A stretch of DNA of 64,000 bases from Nitrosospira sp. Nl5 (GCF_900102495.1 NZ_FMVQ01000001.1:372001-436000); one strand, 5' to 3'; counted from the first letter of the stretch, positions 6,524 through 14,816 are shown. Notes: generated by a model from the sequence alone, not told the origin. Program-made: numbers and translations.

Positions 6524-7183
6524 ATGCTTAATACAATGGGAGAGCGGCAAAGACAGCTGCTTAAGCTGTTGCGTAGGAGCAAGCCGGGCCTGAGTGTGGA
6601 TGAGCTTTCGAAAGGACTTGAAATTACGCGAAACGCAGTGCGGCAACATCTTGCCGCACTGGAAGGGTCGGGATTTGTGCAAGGCGGGGCCATGCGGCCT
6701 TCAGGGGGAGGACGCCCCCAACAGCTTTACGTCATAACCGAGCGTGGCGAAGAAACTTTTCCGCGCCAATACTCGTGGCTTGCGCAGTTAATGGTGTCAT
6801 CGATCCAGCATGAAGAAGGTGCTGAAAATATGGGCAAGCGCCTGAATGAAATCGGGGCTGGCGTTGCACGGCAGATACGCAGCGAGTATCCCGGTTTGAG
6901 GACGCACAAGGAGAAGGTGGAAAAGCTGGCCGAGGTAATGGACCAGCTAGGTTACAACGCTAAAAATACCACCTTGCCGGGGGGCGAGCCGGTAATCGAA
7001 GCCGATAACTGCGTGTTTCACAGGATGGCGGTAAAAGACGTGGAAATTTGCCATCTGGACATGGGGCTGATGGAAACCTTTACCGACAGCAAGGTTGAAC
7101 ACCATGAATGCATGGCCCGTGGCGGCGATGTGTGCAGGTTCAGATTCAAGGAACAAGACGAGCCAAAAGACGAAAGCCGCTAA
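6524..7183 (+). CDS. Winged-helix regulator with C-terminal Cys cluster (SufR/COG2345-like)
   Basis: This 219-residue protein has an N-terminal winged helix (about residues 7-75; recognition helix in TRNAVRQHLAALEGSG, wing in GGGRPQQLYVIT). The C-terminal half carries C163-x2-H166, C176-H177, H193/H194-x-C196 and C204 in the arrangement ARGGDVC. This pattern matches the SufR-like branch, where cysteines hold an Fe-S cluster that senses iron or redox state. It is transcribed away from the coiled-coil lipoprotein gene across a 210-bp region holding the shared-box promoter. Its targets are unknown. Confidence 0.78.
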   Translation: MLNTMGERQRQLLKLLRRSKPGLSVDELSKGLEITRNAVRQHLAALEGSGFVQGGAMRPSGGGRPQQLYVITERGEETFPRQYSWLAQLMVSSIQHEEGAENMGKRLNEIGAGVARQIRSEYPGLRTHKEKVEKLAEVMDQLGYNAKNTTLPGGEPVIEADNCVFHRMAVKDVEICHLDMGLMETFTDSKVEHHECMARGGDVCRFRFKEQDEPKDESR

Positions 7184-7198
7184 TCCGTCAAATCCACT

Positions 7199-7240
7199 AA
7201 ATCCGCTGGTTACGCTAACCGGCGGATTTACGTTTGTTTT
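7199..7240 (+). terminator. Rho-independent terminator after the HTH regulator
   Basis: AAATCCGCTGGTTA pairs with TAACCGGCGGATTT around CGC, followed by ACGTTTGTTTT. It lies 16 bases after the regulator stop and is well placed to end that transcript. Confidence 0.8.
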
Positions 7241-7412
7241 ACCCATCTTGGCCTAGGCTCACATCCGAAGTGTTATAGGCAGGGAATCGAAGGCGCATTC
7301 CCGGTTCGCCTATTCGCACTCACACATCAGTCAGGAACGGGTTGGCGGCGGTGAAGCGATGAGGTTTTTGGGAGACGATAAGTTGCCCTTCGCTTCAACC
7401 ATCCTACCTTGG

Positions 7413-8177
7413 CTACTTTTGCGGCGATAGCAGGGCGGATTCCAGCAGCACATCGACGCCTGTCTCCGAGGCTATTGCGCTTGCAGGAATATTTTCGCCG
7501 GCACGCCACTGCGCCACCGCATCCCGCTTGGATTCTCCGCTAACCAGAAATATTACCTGCCGTGAACGGCTGAGCCGGGCAGCACTCAATGAGACGCGCT
7601 GCGGCGGTGGCTTGGGCGAATCCAGTATCGCCAGCGTGTCGGGTGAGTCGGATTCGGTTCCCCATTCGTGGCCGGGAAACAGACTTGCGGTATGTCCGTC
7701 GTCTCCGAGCCCAAGCAGGGTCAAATCGAAGATGCCGACGTTATTCAAGGTCTGTGCGTATTCGCAAGCCGCCAGATCCGCGCCGAGTTCACCTGGAATC
7801 GTATACAGCTGGTCCGCGGGGATCTGGACATAATCGAGCCAGGCCTCTCCGGCCATGAGGGAGTTGCGCCGCGGATCGGTTGGCGGCACACATCGTTCAT
7901 CGCCGAAATAGATATGCCAGGCCGACCAGTCGGTCTGTACCGCCCGCAGTTTTTTATAGATTGCGCGCGGTGTATCGCCACCGGCGAGTACCAGGTGAAA
8001 CTCTCCGCGTTTCTGGATTGCCGCAGCGGCGCTGGCGAGAATCATGCTCAACGCGATATCGTTCAGCTCAGCCGGATTGGCGACGGAACGCCACCGGCAC
8101 TGATCGGCTTTGGGGGAATTCGCGTTGATGGAATTCATGAGTTTTGAAGAGCCTACATCCATTAGCAATTTGTCCAT
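7413..8177 (-). CDS. pgl: 6-phosphogluconolactonase
   Basis: This enzyme (up to 254 residues) hydrolyses 6-phosphogluconolactone in the oxidative pentose phosphate pathway. Diagnostic segments are LVLAGGDTPRAIY, YFGDERCVPP, NSLMAGEAWLD and LLGLGDDGHTASLFPG. The start is uncertain: ATG 8177 gives the full length, while ATG 8138 removes 13 residues and also leaves the domain intact. No zwf or edd gene is adjacent; the other pathway genes lie at 3672, 22293 and 23347 on the same strand. Confidence 0.93.
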   Translation of the reverse strand: MDKLLMDVGSSKLMNSINANSPKADQCRWRSVANPAELNDIALSMILASAAAAIQKRGEFHLVLAGGDTPRAIYKKLRAVQTDWSAWHIYFGDERCVPPTDPRRNSLMAGEAWLDYVQIPADQLYTIPGELGADLAACEYAQTLNNVGIFDLTLLGLGDDGHTASLFPGHEWGTESDSPDTLAILDSPKPPPQRVSLSAARLSRSRQVIFLVSGESKRDAVAQWRAGENIPASAIASETGVDVLLESALLSPQK

Positions 8178-8225
8178 AAAATGGCCTAGTGGGCTGCCGC
8201 ATTCAGGTTCAAGTCCGGCAGGCCG

Positions 8226-8311
8226 CTAGTGTAGTGAGTCAGAGAACGTTTACATAACCGATTCAAATGAATAAACCGGGAAGTAACGATATCTCTGACT
8301 CACTATACTAG
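8226..8311. repeat. 86-bp MITE-like inverted-repeat element
   Basis: CTAGTGTAGTGAGTCAGAGA at 8226-8245 is the inverse of 8292-8311 with one mismatch. The 46 bases between are AT-rich with no ORF. The right arm supplies the stop codon of the DoxX gene. A related core, CTGACTCACTACACT, recurs at 35768-35782, upstream of the ion channel gene. Confidence 0.65.
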
Positions 8312-8712
8312 TCTGGTCTAATCGCCATTCTACCGCTACCAAGGAATAATATCGCAAGGCCGGAAAATAAATAAAAACCTTGCAATTCGAGTGCCCAGCC
8401 GCCAGTGCCGGTTAACGAAAATAACTGGCTGCGGTGTGCCAGCACCAATGCGAATATCATGTTGCCAAAAACGAGCAAACCGCCAAGGCGTGAAAAAATT
8501 CCCAGGATAATCATGAGCGGTGCAATGACTTCGCCCACGTAGACTCCGTAAGCCAGCGCAGTGGGCAAATTAATGTTCGCAAGTTGTACTTTGATGAAAT
8601 CGAGAGAACCGGGATTGAGTATCTTGAATATTCCGTGGAACAGTATCAGGAAGCCTACCGTAAGGCGCAGGATCAACTTGCCCAAGGCATCATTTTGCAA
8701 TGGATTGCGCAT
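8308..8712 (-). CDS. DoxX-family membrane protein
   Basis: A 134-residue protein with four hydrophobic helices, starting after AGAAGGAACGCGCG. The N-terminal LILRLTVGFLILFHGIFKI and the later YVGEVIAPLMIILGIFSRLGG match the DoxX/SURF4-like family. Such proteins are quinone-linked or redox-associated membrane components, but no specific reaction can be assigned here. Its stop codon lies inside the right arm of the adjacent inverted repeat. Confidence 0.85.
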   Translation of the reverse strand: MRNPLQNDALGKLILRLTVGFLILFHGIFKILNPGSLDFIKVQLANINLPTALAYGVYVGEVIAPLMIILGIFSRLGGLLVFGNMIFALVLAHRSQLFSLTGTGGWALELQGFYLFSGLAILFLGSGRMAIRPD

Positions 8713-9012
8713 CGCGCGTTCCTTCTAAAGTTTAACGATCGAATTCAAGATATAGGGTGAAAAGCGCGACAAACTGCTTAGATAGCTTATCGCCTCCACG
8801 AAGAAGACGACAATCAAAGTATTGGATCCCGGCAAACGTTTAAAGGCTTTATATTTAGTCCCGGACAAACGTCTGTCGGTTCCATTTTTTTCAGATTTTA
8901 ATTCATGGATGAATTTTCATATCCCAGTGCGCGATGAATGTTCGCGTAGATCATCGGAGCGCCAGCAGAAGTTGGAGATTCACGAGGGTTCCTTATACTC
9001 CGTTTTCCGGCT
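8713..9012. other. 300-bp gap without a supported gene
   Basis: This region lies upstream of the DoxX gene and downstream of the ferredoxin-like gene. A 120-codon plus-strand frame here overlaps the ferredoxin gene and has no ribosome site or family signal. I see no repeat or RNA structure that stands out. Confidence 0.5.
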
Positions 9013-9201
9013 TTATCGCTGGCAATGTTCTATTTGCAACGCCCCTGACGGGCACCGGCCAACAACGGACATAATCTCCTCCTCGGTTGCTGCGGATGGG
9101 TTAATAATAAATTTGCCATCCTGTACCTTAAAAACCTCCGGTAGCGAACTAACGCAAACGCCGGCATGGCAACATATATTCTGATCCCAGGTTATTTGCA
9201 T
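9013..9201 (-). CDS. Divergent 4Fe-4S mono-cluster protein
   Basis: This 62-residue protein begins WDQNICCHAGVC and later carries VVGRCPSGALQI and a final EHC. The cysteines at 10, 11, 16, 50 and 60, with H12, fit the divergent single-cluster ferredoxin domain (Fer4_19 type). It follows the DUF4242 gene by 25 bases on the same strand, so the two are probably one transcript under the TetR-family regulator upstream. An electron-transfer or sensor role is inferred. Confidence 0.8.
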   Translation of the reverse strand: MQITWDQNICCHAGVCVSSLPEVFKVQDGKFIINPSAATEEEIMSVVGRCPSGALQIEHCQR

Positions 9202-9226
9202 GGCGGTCCTCTTATTGGCGTGGTAA

Positions 9227-9502
9227 TTAATTTTCGGCGGTGGTCGGGTCGATTACGGATTTAATGCGAGAAATGCGGTTGGCGGGAAAGCCGCCTTGTT
9301 CGGCATGTGCCCTGACAGCGGCTTCATCAGGCGCGATATAGATACAGTAGACTTTATCCTCCGTCACGTAGCTTTCCAGCCACTGGACTTGCGAGCCCAT
9401 GCCGCTCAGGACACCGCATGATTTCCGGGAAATAGCCTGTAGATCCTGGGGAGTCAGTGAGCCGGCCCCGGGAATTTCACGTTCAATAAGATATTTTGGC
9501 AT
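9227..9502 (-). CDS. DUF4242 family protein
   Basis: A 91-residue protein starting after CCAGGAGACAGACA. The beginning MPKYLIEREIPGAG, the W-x-x-SYVTEDKVYCIYIAPDEAAVR core and the GFPANRISRIKSVIDP end are characteristic of DUF4242, small ferredoxin-like-fold proteins of which one is a described nickel-binding protein. The start lies 28 bases downstream of an operator copy that is also found before the TetR-type gene. Confidence 0.85.
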   Translation of the reverse strand: MPKYLIEREIPGAGSLTPQDLQAISRKSCGVLSGMGSQVQWLESYVTEDKVYCIYIAPDEAAVRAHAEQGGFPANRISRIKSVIDPTTAEN

Positions 9503-9529
9503 TGTCTGTCTCCTGGTAAAATTTTAGTA

Positions 9530-9544
9530 TATGACCGGTCGTCT
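9530..9544. promoter_or_regulatory. Putative TetR-type operator, copy 1
   Basis: TATGACCGGTCGTCT occurs here, upstream of the DUF4242 gene, and again identically at 10171-10185 upstream of the regulator gene. The core GACCGGTC is a perfect palindrome. On the minus strand a -10-like TATACT lies just downstream, so a bound repressor would block the promoter. Confidence 0.75.
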
Positions 9545-9563
9545 TATAATAGATGAAAAAAAA

Positions 9564-10160
9564 TCAAGGCTTGAAAAAATCACCCAGTAAATCCTGGCAA
9601 CACTGTTTAACCGGCGCGGATGATTTTTCTATTTTCATCCTTAATAAAGCCCCCTGCCAGGTGTTCAATAGCAGGTCAGCCATTTCTTCAGCTGATTTAT
9701 CCAGTCTTACCGTGCCTTGTTGTTGCGCCTTGGCCAAGCCGGATTTTAATAAATCCCGATAGCGATTAACGGCCGATTGGAGAGATTTTTGGCAGACATC
9801 ACTGGTATCTCCTATTTCTCCCATCAAATTCCCCAGCAGGCAACCACCTTTAAACCTGTTCTTCTCGAGCTCCGCAATGAGCTCATCGAAGTAACGCTGT
9901 ATTCCACCCAGCGCATCCTTATCGGATTGTTGCAAATGGGCGGTTAATTGGGTAATAAATGGATCAATGTAGTGTTGAATGACTTCCGCGCCAAAATTTT
10001 CCTTGCTGCCAAAGTAATTATAAAAAGAACCTTTGGGAATATTCACGGCAGCTAGAACTTGCTGCAACCCGGTGCCATGATAACCCTGCTCCATCAACAT
10101 CGTAACACCCTGGCTTAACAGGCTTTCTCTATTAATCTCTTTTTTGGTTGGCGTGAGCAT
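9564..10160 (-). CDS. TetR/AcrR-family transcriptional regulator
   Basis: About 198 residues from ATG 10160 (MLTPTKKEINRESLL). The N-terminal helix-turn-helix is GLQQVLAAVNIPKGSFYNYFGSKENF, near the family consensus. The C-terminal ligand domain contains KGGCLLGNLMGEIGD and ends with conserved NTWQGALLRMK, like the AcuR/NemR branch that responds to reactive electrophiles. The longer frame to 10199 would run through the operator at 10171-10185 and is not used. Likely autoregulated and controls the DUF4242/ferredoxin pair. Confidence 0.85.
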   Translation of the reverse strand: MLTPTKKEINRESLLSQGVTMLMEQGYHGTGLQQVLAAVNIPKGSFYNYFGSKENFGAEVIQHYIDPFITQLTAHLQQSDKDALGGIQRYFDELIAELEKNRFKGGCLLGNLMGEIGDTSDVCQKSLQSAVNRYRDLLKSGLAKAQQQGTVRLDKSAEEMADLLLNTWQGALLRMKIEKSSAPVKQCCQDLLGDFFKP

Positions 10161-10170
10161 AAGGCAATAA

Positions 10171-10185
10171 TATGACCGGTCGTCT
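10171..10185. promoter_or_regulatory. Putative TetR-type operator, copy 2
   Basis: The same 15 bases as at 9530-9544, TATGACCGGTCGTCT, lie 11 bases upstream of the TetR-type start. Two identical copies flanking the regulator gene indicate autoregulation. Confidence 0.75.
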
Positions 10186-10327
10186 CGAATGTCAAACAAA
10201 AAAAGGAAGGGCGCTGGATCAGACGTCTTGGATTGATAGGAATCAGGAAATCGGGATCAATACGCAATGCAAGCCGGGTTAGCAAAGCATAACCGGCTTG
10301 CCGATACTTCCGATATTATCACGGATA

Positions 10328-10747
10328 TTATTCCGAGCGGGACGCGCCAACGGTAACAAGTTGTTGCGAGTCAGATGCGGCGTGGTCGCTTTGTCCGAGC
10401 CTTGAAGCCATTTGCCGGTGGGCGGCGGCTTCCTTTATGTCTTCATTCACGATTTGTTCGTACTTGCGCAATAACGCTACGGTATGCGATTGCAGATCCT
10501 GTGCTTGCCTGCCATAGAGATAGCTTTTGTTCTCATACTGCTCAAGCAATCCTTTCTGCTCTTCTACTTTTGCCTGTATCTGCCTGGCCTCGTCTTCATA
10601 GAATTTTGCGACAGCTTCGTGATCGCTGCGGGTTACGGCATTCTTGGCAGCGCTAAGGATTTCCGGATTTTCGGTCGCAGTTGCGAGCGGGCTTGCCAGT
10701 AAGCCGATTACGGATAAGACTCCAAAAATATTCTTAGTCTTCATCAT
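10328..10747 (-). CDS. Secreted coiled-coil protein, paralogue 2 of the KSYLYGR family
   Basis: A 139-residue protein with a Sec signal peptide (hydrophobic residues about 7-22, likely cleavage after ATA) and no lipobox. The mature helix includes FYEDEARQIQAKVEEQKGLL, then the family signature KSYLYGRQAQDLQSH, VALLRKYE and KEAAAHRQMAS. It is collinear with the products of 5886-6314 and 14999-15436. Its transcript starts at the shared-box promoter 10832-10878. No catalytic residues are evident; an envelope structural or stress role is inferred. Confidence 0.78.
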   Translation of the reverse strand: MMKTKNIFGVLSVIGLLASPLATATENPEILSAAKNAVTRSDHEAVAKFYEDEARQIQAKVEEQKGLLEQYENKSYLYGRQAQDLQSHTVALLRKYEQIVNEDIKEAAAHRQMASRLGQSDHAASDSQQLVTVGASRSE

Positions 10748-10831
10748 TTATCTCGTGAGGTTATTCTTTAACCCGGATGTCTTTACCCAGGGGCAGATCG
10801 TTTCTTTTCATTTCCAGCTTTCCTGATTCGA

Positions 10832-10878
10832 ATCTTACCCAATTCAAAATACTTTGTCAACTTAATTATGTTTAAACT
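10832..10878 (-). promoter_or_regulatory. Shared-box promoter, copy 2
   Basis: On the minus strand: AGTTTAAACATAA, then TTAA, GTTGACA (-35), 17 bases and TAAGAT (-10). The box differs from copy 1 at very few positions, although the rest of the upstream DNA is unrelated. Confidence 0.8.
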
Positions 10879-11067
10879 ATTTTATATTGCGGAAGTTGAG
10901 GTTTTTTTGCAAAAATAGCGGCAGCGTTGGACTGTAGTGGCGGCAGAGCTAGACCGATGCACTCTACCGTGCCCTGGAAGATATAAAGACGCATCAATTG
11001 TGGTAACAGGAGATGTAATAGAAGGCTTCGAGGAAGTGAGCCAGGTTTTACCGCAAGCGGCGGTTTT

Positions 11068-13851
11068 TCAGGCTGGCCTGGACGGCTTTTGCGCTCCTGG
11101 TTCAGGTTCCACCAGAGACCCCGCTGTCGACGCTTGCGGGATTCGCGGATTTTTGCAACAGCAGCGTTCGATGATCCTGTTCAGCCGACGAACTAATTCG
11201 CGTGCCTCTTTGCAATCGTCGTGGCCGCCGGTTCCATCCTGGCCGTCCGGCCTGCCGGGATAGAAGATGAGCCCTGTGAACTGCCGGAAGCGCGTCACGC
11301 GATTTCCGCCTGGAGAGGTCGCCGACACTTCGGTGGAGAATGTATAGGGGCCTACGAGAGGCGTATCGGTAAAGTTTCCACGGTATTCTCCATTTGCGCC
11401 GGGATCGAGCACCAGCGTGCGCAGGACATTGTCGGGCCTGATGACCTGGACCTCCGGCGGCGTGTTGAGCTTGATCGGCTGGCCGTATACGGTTGGCTCC
11501 AAAACCACTGTCATGGTAGAGCCGGGCGCGTAGCTGGATTGAACGAGGTACCCTCCCAAGTGCAGATCGCTGCGCGACTTGCACATCACCGAGTAGTAAA
11601 AAGGTTCGCCACCGCTTGCCGAACCGGCCGCCGTCCCAACTGTCGGCCGTTGCCTGGCGAAATTTTCCACCCACACCCGCCAGCGTCCGATATGCGCTGT
11701 CGGCCGGTCAGGGAAGGCGGGAAATACCCAGCGGAAGAACATGTGGGACTTCCCGGCGACGAAATCGACATTGGGTAGCGCTCCCGCATCGTTCGGGGTG
11801 ACAATTGTGCCGTCCGGCGCTTCCAGCCAGACGCGTATGTACTTGGGATACACGAACGTCCGCCGGAAGACGACGATGAAATCCGCTGCCACGTCGACTT
11901 CGCCCAGGTACACTTTTGTTGCCCGTTTCTGGCCAGGAAGCACGATGCCCAGCGGGTCTTTGACAAAAGCCTCGTCGCTGACATCGCTGAGAATCTGGAC
12001 ATAGAGTTTCTGCAACAAAAACTCCTTGTAACCAACCAGCTCACCGGTGATGTGGGCAACGCCATTGGTCACGCTTGCGATCTGCACGAGTTTGTCTTCG
12101 AGCTGATTCAGCCCCAGCCCCACCGCGAACACGCGTTGTTTCGGCATCTTGGTTGAGACTGTAGCCGTTGCTTCGGGAATATCCGGCGGCGTGTTCTGAA
12201 TACCGTCGGTCAAGACAATCAGGGCACGGCTGTCGGCGACCGCTCCATCCAGTACATCGCTGCCCAGTAGAATGCCCGCGCCGATCGAGGTATTGCCGGA
12301 TGGATTAAGATTGGCCGGAGTCAGGATATTGGTAGCGTTATCGCGCCCCATCCCATCACCCTGCGCGCCGGCGACTTCCATATCCAGCAGGATGTCTCCC
12401 GGATCATTGGCAACGTTATTAAAGCGCACCACGCCTATACGATCGTTATCCTTGATAAGCGCGGCATAAAGCTTGCCCGCCTCGATGGCGAGGTCGACTT
12501 TTCGCTGGCCCGGAACGCCGGTCGGTTCGCCCATGCTGCCCGACCTGTCAAAGACCAGTACGGTATCGATGGGCATCGGTGGTATCGCTTGCGCCAGCAG
12601 ATCCACTGTCTCCAGGGGATTTGCGGGGTCGTCAGGCGTTGTGACCTGAAGGCTGCCGGGGAAGCTTGGCCCGCCCACATCGGTCGAAGTGAAGGCGATG
12701 AAGATTCGCCGCGCGGTGTAGGGCTCGTTGACGGGCGCGGGGAGTGTGAAACTCAGGTCCGTGTCGGGAATATAATTGAACTGTCCGGTGATGGCCGAGA
12801 GGTTGACACGCAGGGTGCCAGGAAAACCGACGCGATTATTGCGCACTTCGAAAAAGCGATGCATCGTCAGGCCGTGGACGACCTGGCCGAAATCCAGCAG
12901 CAGCGATCCGTTGCCGGTAACAACTTCCATGCGCGGAGTGGGCGAGATAAATTCGGCGAGCCTGTCCGCGATTCCCTGAATGCAGACTCCGCAGAAGGGT
13001 TCTTTCGACACGCGCATCCGGCAAAGATAAGCGGGCCGGTAAAGCCCGCAATGGTAATAGCCGGCCCCCTCGAATAAGCCGATCTGGAAATCGCTGTCCA
13101 GGACGTTTGGGCTCTCGTCTTCCGCCGTACAGTCCGGATTTTGCATGGTGGGGATCGGCACCTCGGGTGCCACCATTTCCGTCCAGAGCAGCTTGACCGG
13201 ATGGCCGGTAGCGGCGAGGTCGGCGAGGGTGGTGGCCGCTGTTATGTTTGGCTTGAACGGTTCGCCTGCCGGCGCGTTGTTTCCCTCGCCATAAGGATAT
13301 TCATCGGCCAGGCTGAAAGCCGCGTGACCAAATTCGTGCAGGGCGATGTCGGTCCAGCTTTCGCCGGAACTGGCGCCCAAACCAGTGGCAAAAATCCGGT
13401 CTCCGGAAGACGCGCAGCCGCCGCGCTTGGGCGTATTGACAATGACTGCGCCGGCATACCACACCGGGACATTGGCAGTAAGCGTTGTTTTCACCAGCAA
13501 AAAATCGGGTGCGAGGCACCGGTGGATATCGCTGGTGCAGAAAGTGGCGTCGAAGTAAGTGTCGGCGACGGTCCCGTCCCCGGCCTGGTCGGGACAGTCA
13601 GCCGGATCATCTGCGCCCACATCGGTTGATGTGACGTTGAGCTTCCAGACATTGATTGCTCCGCCGACAGCCGGATACCACGGCTCAGCCTCCAGTGCGG
13701 CGACGAATTCATCGCACAAATTATCGAACTCGGTTTGCTGCGGGCCAGCCTGAAAACCCTCCGCTACCAGCACGATATTCATGCGCTGGTCGTCAGGCCC
13801 GTTATCGAGGATCTTTGACGAACCGAGGACCATGCCGTCATTGATGCCCAT
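11068..13851 (-). CDS. M64-type metallopeptidase fused to a von Willebrand factor A domain
   Basis: This 927-residue protein starts after AAAGGAGGCGAAC. Residues about 20-310 form an IgA-peptidase M64-like domain with the zinc motif HEFGH (172-176) followed by ADEYPYGEG. About 310-425 is a beta-rich linker of the kind seen in extracellular anchor modules. About 428-620 is a vWA domain with an intact MIDAS (DRSGS, 435-439) and VLTDGIQN. The last 300 residues hold further beta-sandwich-like sequence and a Cys-rich end (RCCCKNP). There is no obvious signal peptide. It is co-transcribed with, and overlaps by 14 bases, the companion gene upstream. Confidence 0.8.
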   Translation of the reverse strand: MGINDGMVLGSSKILDNGPDDQRMNIVLVAEGFQAGPQQTEFDNLCDEFVAALEAEPWYPAVGGAINVWKLNVTSTDVGADDPADCPDQAGDGTVADTYFDATFCTSDIHRCLAPDFLLVKTTLTANVPVWYAGAVIVNTPKRGGCASSGDRIFATGLGASSGESWTDIALHEFGHAAFSLADEYPYGEGNNAPAGEPFKPNITAATTLADLAATGHPVKLLWTEMVAPEVPIPTMQNPDCTAEDESPNVLDSDFQIGLFEGAGYYHCGLYRPAYLCRMRVSKEPFCGVCIQGIADRLAEFISPTPRMEVVTGNGSLLLDFGQVVHGLTMHRFFEVRNNRVGFPGTLRVNLSAITGQFNYIPDTDLSFTLPAPVNEPYTARRIFIAFTSTDVGGPSFPGSLQVTTPDDPANPLETVDLLAQAIPPMPIDTVLVFDRSGSMGEPTGVPGQRKVDLAIEAGKLYAALIKDNDRIGVVRFNNVANDPGDILLDMEVAGAQGDGMGRDNATNILTPANLNPSGNTSIGAGILLGSDVLDGAVADSRALIVLTDGIQNTPPDIPEATATVSTKMPKQRVFAVGLGLNQLEDKLVQIASVTNGVAHITGELVGYKEFLLQKLYVQILSDVSDEAFVKDPLGIVLPGQKRATKVYLGEVDVAADFIVVFRRTFVYPKYIRVWLEAPDGTIVTPNDAGALPNVDFVAGKSHMFFRWVFPAFPDRPTAHIGRWRVWVENFARQRPTVGTAAGSASGGEPFYYSVMCKSRSDLHLGGYLVQSSYAPGSTMTVVLEPTVYGQPIKLNTPPEVQVIRPDNVLRTLVLDPGANGEYRGNFTDTPLVGPYTFSTEVSATSPGGNRVTRFRQFTGLIFYPGRPDGQDGTGGHDDCKEARELVRRLNRIIERCCCKNPRIPQASTAGSLVEPEPGAQKPSRPA

Positions 13852-14353
13852 GTTCGCCTCCTTTCTCGCCGTGCAGGTGTATCACGGCAATGCGCTCGGC
13901 CTTGCGTTCCCTGGGCATTTCCTGCGCTTCCACTTCATGGGGCGAAGGCTTGTTGCTTGAGTAGATATGAAGCGCGTCGAGGTCCGGCACATCCGGTACC
14001 AGGATTTCCAGGCTAACCTGGCGGTGTAGCGTTTTAATTCTTCTGATCCTGCCATTGTCGCTATTGCCGCCGTTGCCGCGATTGCCACCATTGCCGCCAT
14101 TGCCACCGAAGACCTCCATACCGAGAAATGGGTCTTCCATCACTTGCCGGTAGATGGTGCGGCCCTGTCTATCGACGGCTTCGTACCAGAAGCCTGTCAC
14201 GCCACGGCCACGCGCGGCTTCGGGCAGCTCGTCGGATTTGGGAAGGGTCATGCTCCTGACGCGGATATCATTCTCGATAATCCACGCGCCCTCCCGCCAG
14301 ACGACGCTGATGCGGCGGACGGGACAAGGGAATGTGATCTTGCGGCTCACCAT
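13838..14353 (-). CDS. Companion protein of the M64-vWA gene, with Gly-Asn repeat tract
   Basis: A 171-residue protein starting after AGGGAGAACAAAAC and overlapping the peptidase gene by 14 bases. The N-terminal half (about 1-82) is soluble and beta-rich (ISVVWREGAWIIENDIRV). Residues about 83-100 are a low-complexity tract of GGN units. The C-terminal part contains LHRQVSLEILVPDVPDLDALHIYS and ends HGEKGGEHGHQ. I do not recognise a family. Tight coupling suggests that it acts with the peptidase, for example as a chaperone or structural partner. Confidence 0.6.
   Translation of the reverse strand: MVSRKITFPCPVRRISVVWREGAWIIENDIRVRSMTLPKSDELPEAARGRGVTGFWYEAVDRQGRTIYRQVMEDPFLGMEVFGGNGGNGGNRGNGGNSDNGRIRRIKTLHRQVSLEILVPDVPDLDALHIYSSNKPSPHEVEAQEMPRERKAERIAVIHLHGEKGGEHGHQ
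14054..14110. repeat. In-frame 9-bp microsatellite (ATTGCCGCC units)
   Basis: About six imperfect copies of ATTGCCGCC/ATTGCCACC encode Gly-Gly-Asn units of the companion gene on the minus strand. The unit is a multiple of three, so length changes would alter the tract without shifting the frame. Confidence 0.75.
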
Positions 14354-14582
14354 GTTTTGTTCTCCCTATCGCTGTGGGGCTGTGGAAATTGGTCACTGGA
14401 ATCGCCTGGTTCCTTCCATTTATAGTTCAAAAAACAGAAAAGGAAAGAATTTTGCGTTTTAAATGACCTCTTCCGCCAGCAGCTGCGTGTGGGCTTTGTG
14501 CCGGGCTCTCGACGAACGTACGGAATAGCGTACTATCATGACGGTGATGAGACTTGCCTGGAGGTAATCATGACTGTCTGGC

Positions 14583-14816
14583 ATGACAGCAAGTGAAGCC
14601 CGCGCCAATCTGTATCGGCCGATTGATGCTGCTGCGTCCTCACATCAGCCGCTGGCTATCTCGGGCAGGTGAAATCGAGCTGTTCTTATTGCTGAAGAGG
14701 AGTGGGCTGCGATACAGGAAACGTTGTCTCTCCTGTCAGTCCCCGGTATACGTGAGTCGATTCGGGACGACCTGGACACCCCCGTGGATGCATTCATGGA
14801 GGAACCGGGCTGGTGA
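14583..14816 (+). pseudogene. YefM/Phd-type antitoxin interrupted by a nonsense codon
   Basis: ATG 14583 begins MTASEARANLYRPIDAAASS, the hallmark start of YefM/Phd antitoxins, and continues HQPLAISGR before an in-frame TGA. The same frame then resumes NRAVLIAEEEWAAIQETL and ends IRDDLDTPVDAFMEEPGW. A single change of the stop (CGA to TGA is the simplest) explains it. The DNA-binding half would still be made as a short peptide. The decayed toxin follows with a GTGA overlap. Confidence 0.82.

Noticed and set aside
8822-9184. 120-codon plus-strand ORF before the TetR-controlled module
   Set aside because: It overlaps the ferredoxin gene in antisense, lacks a ribosome site and has no recognisable sequence.
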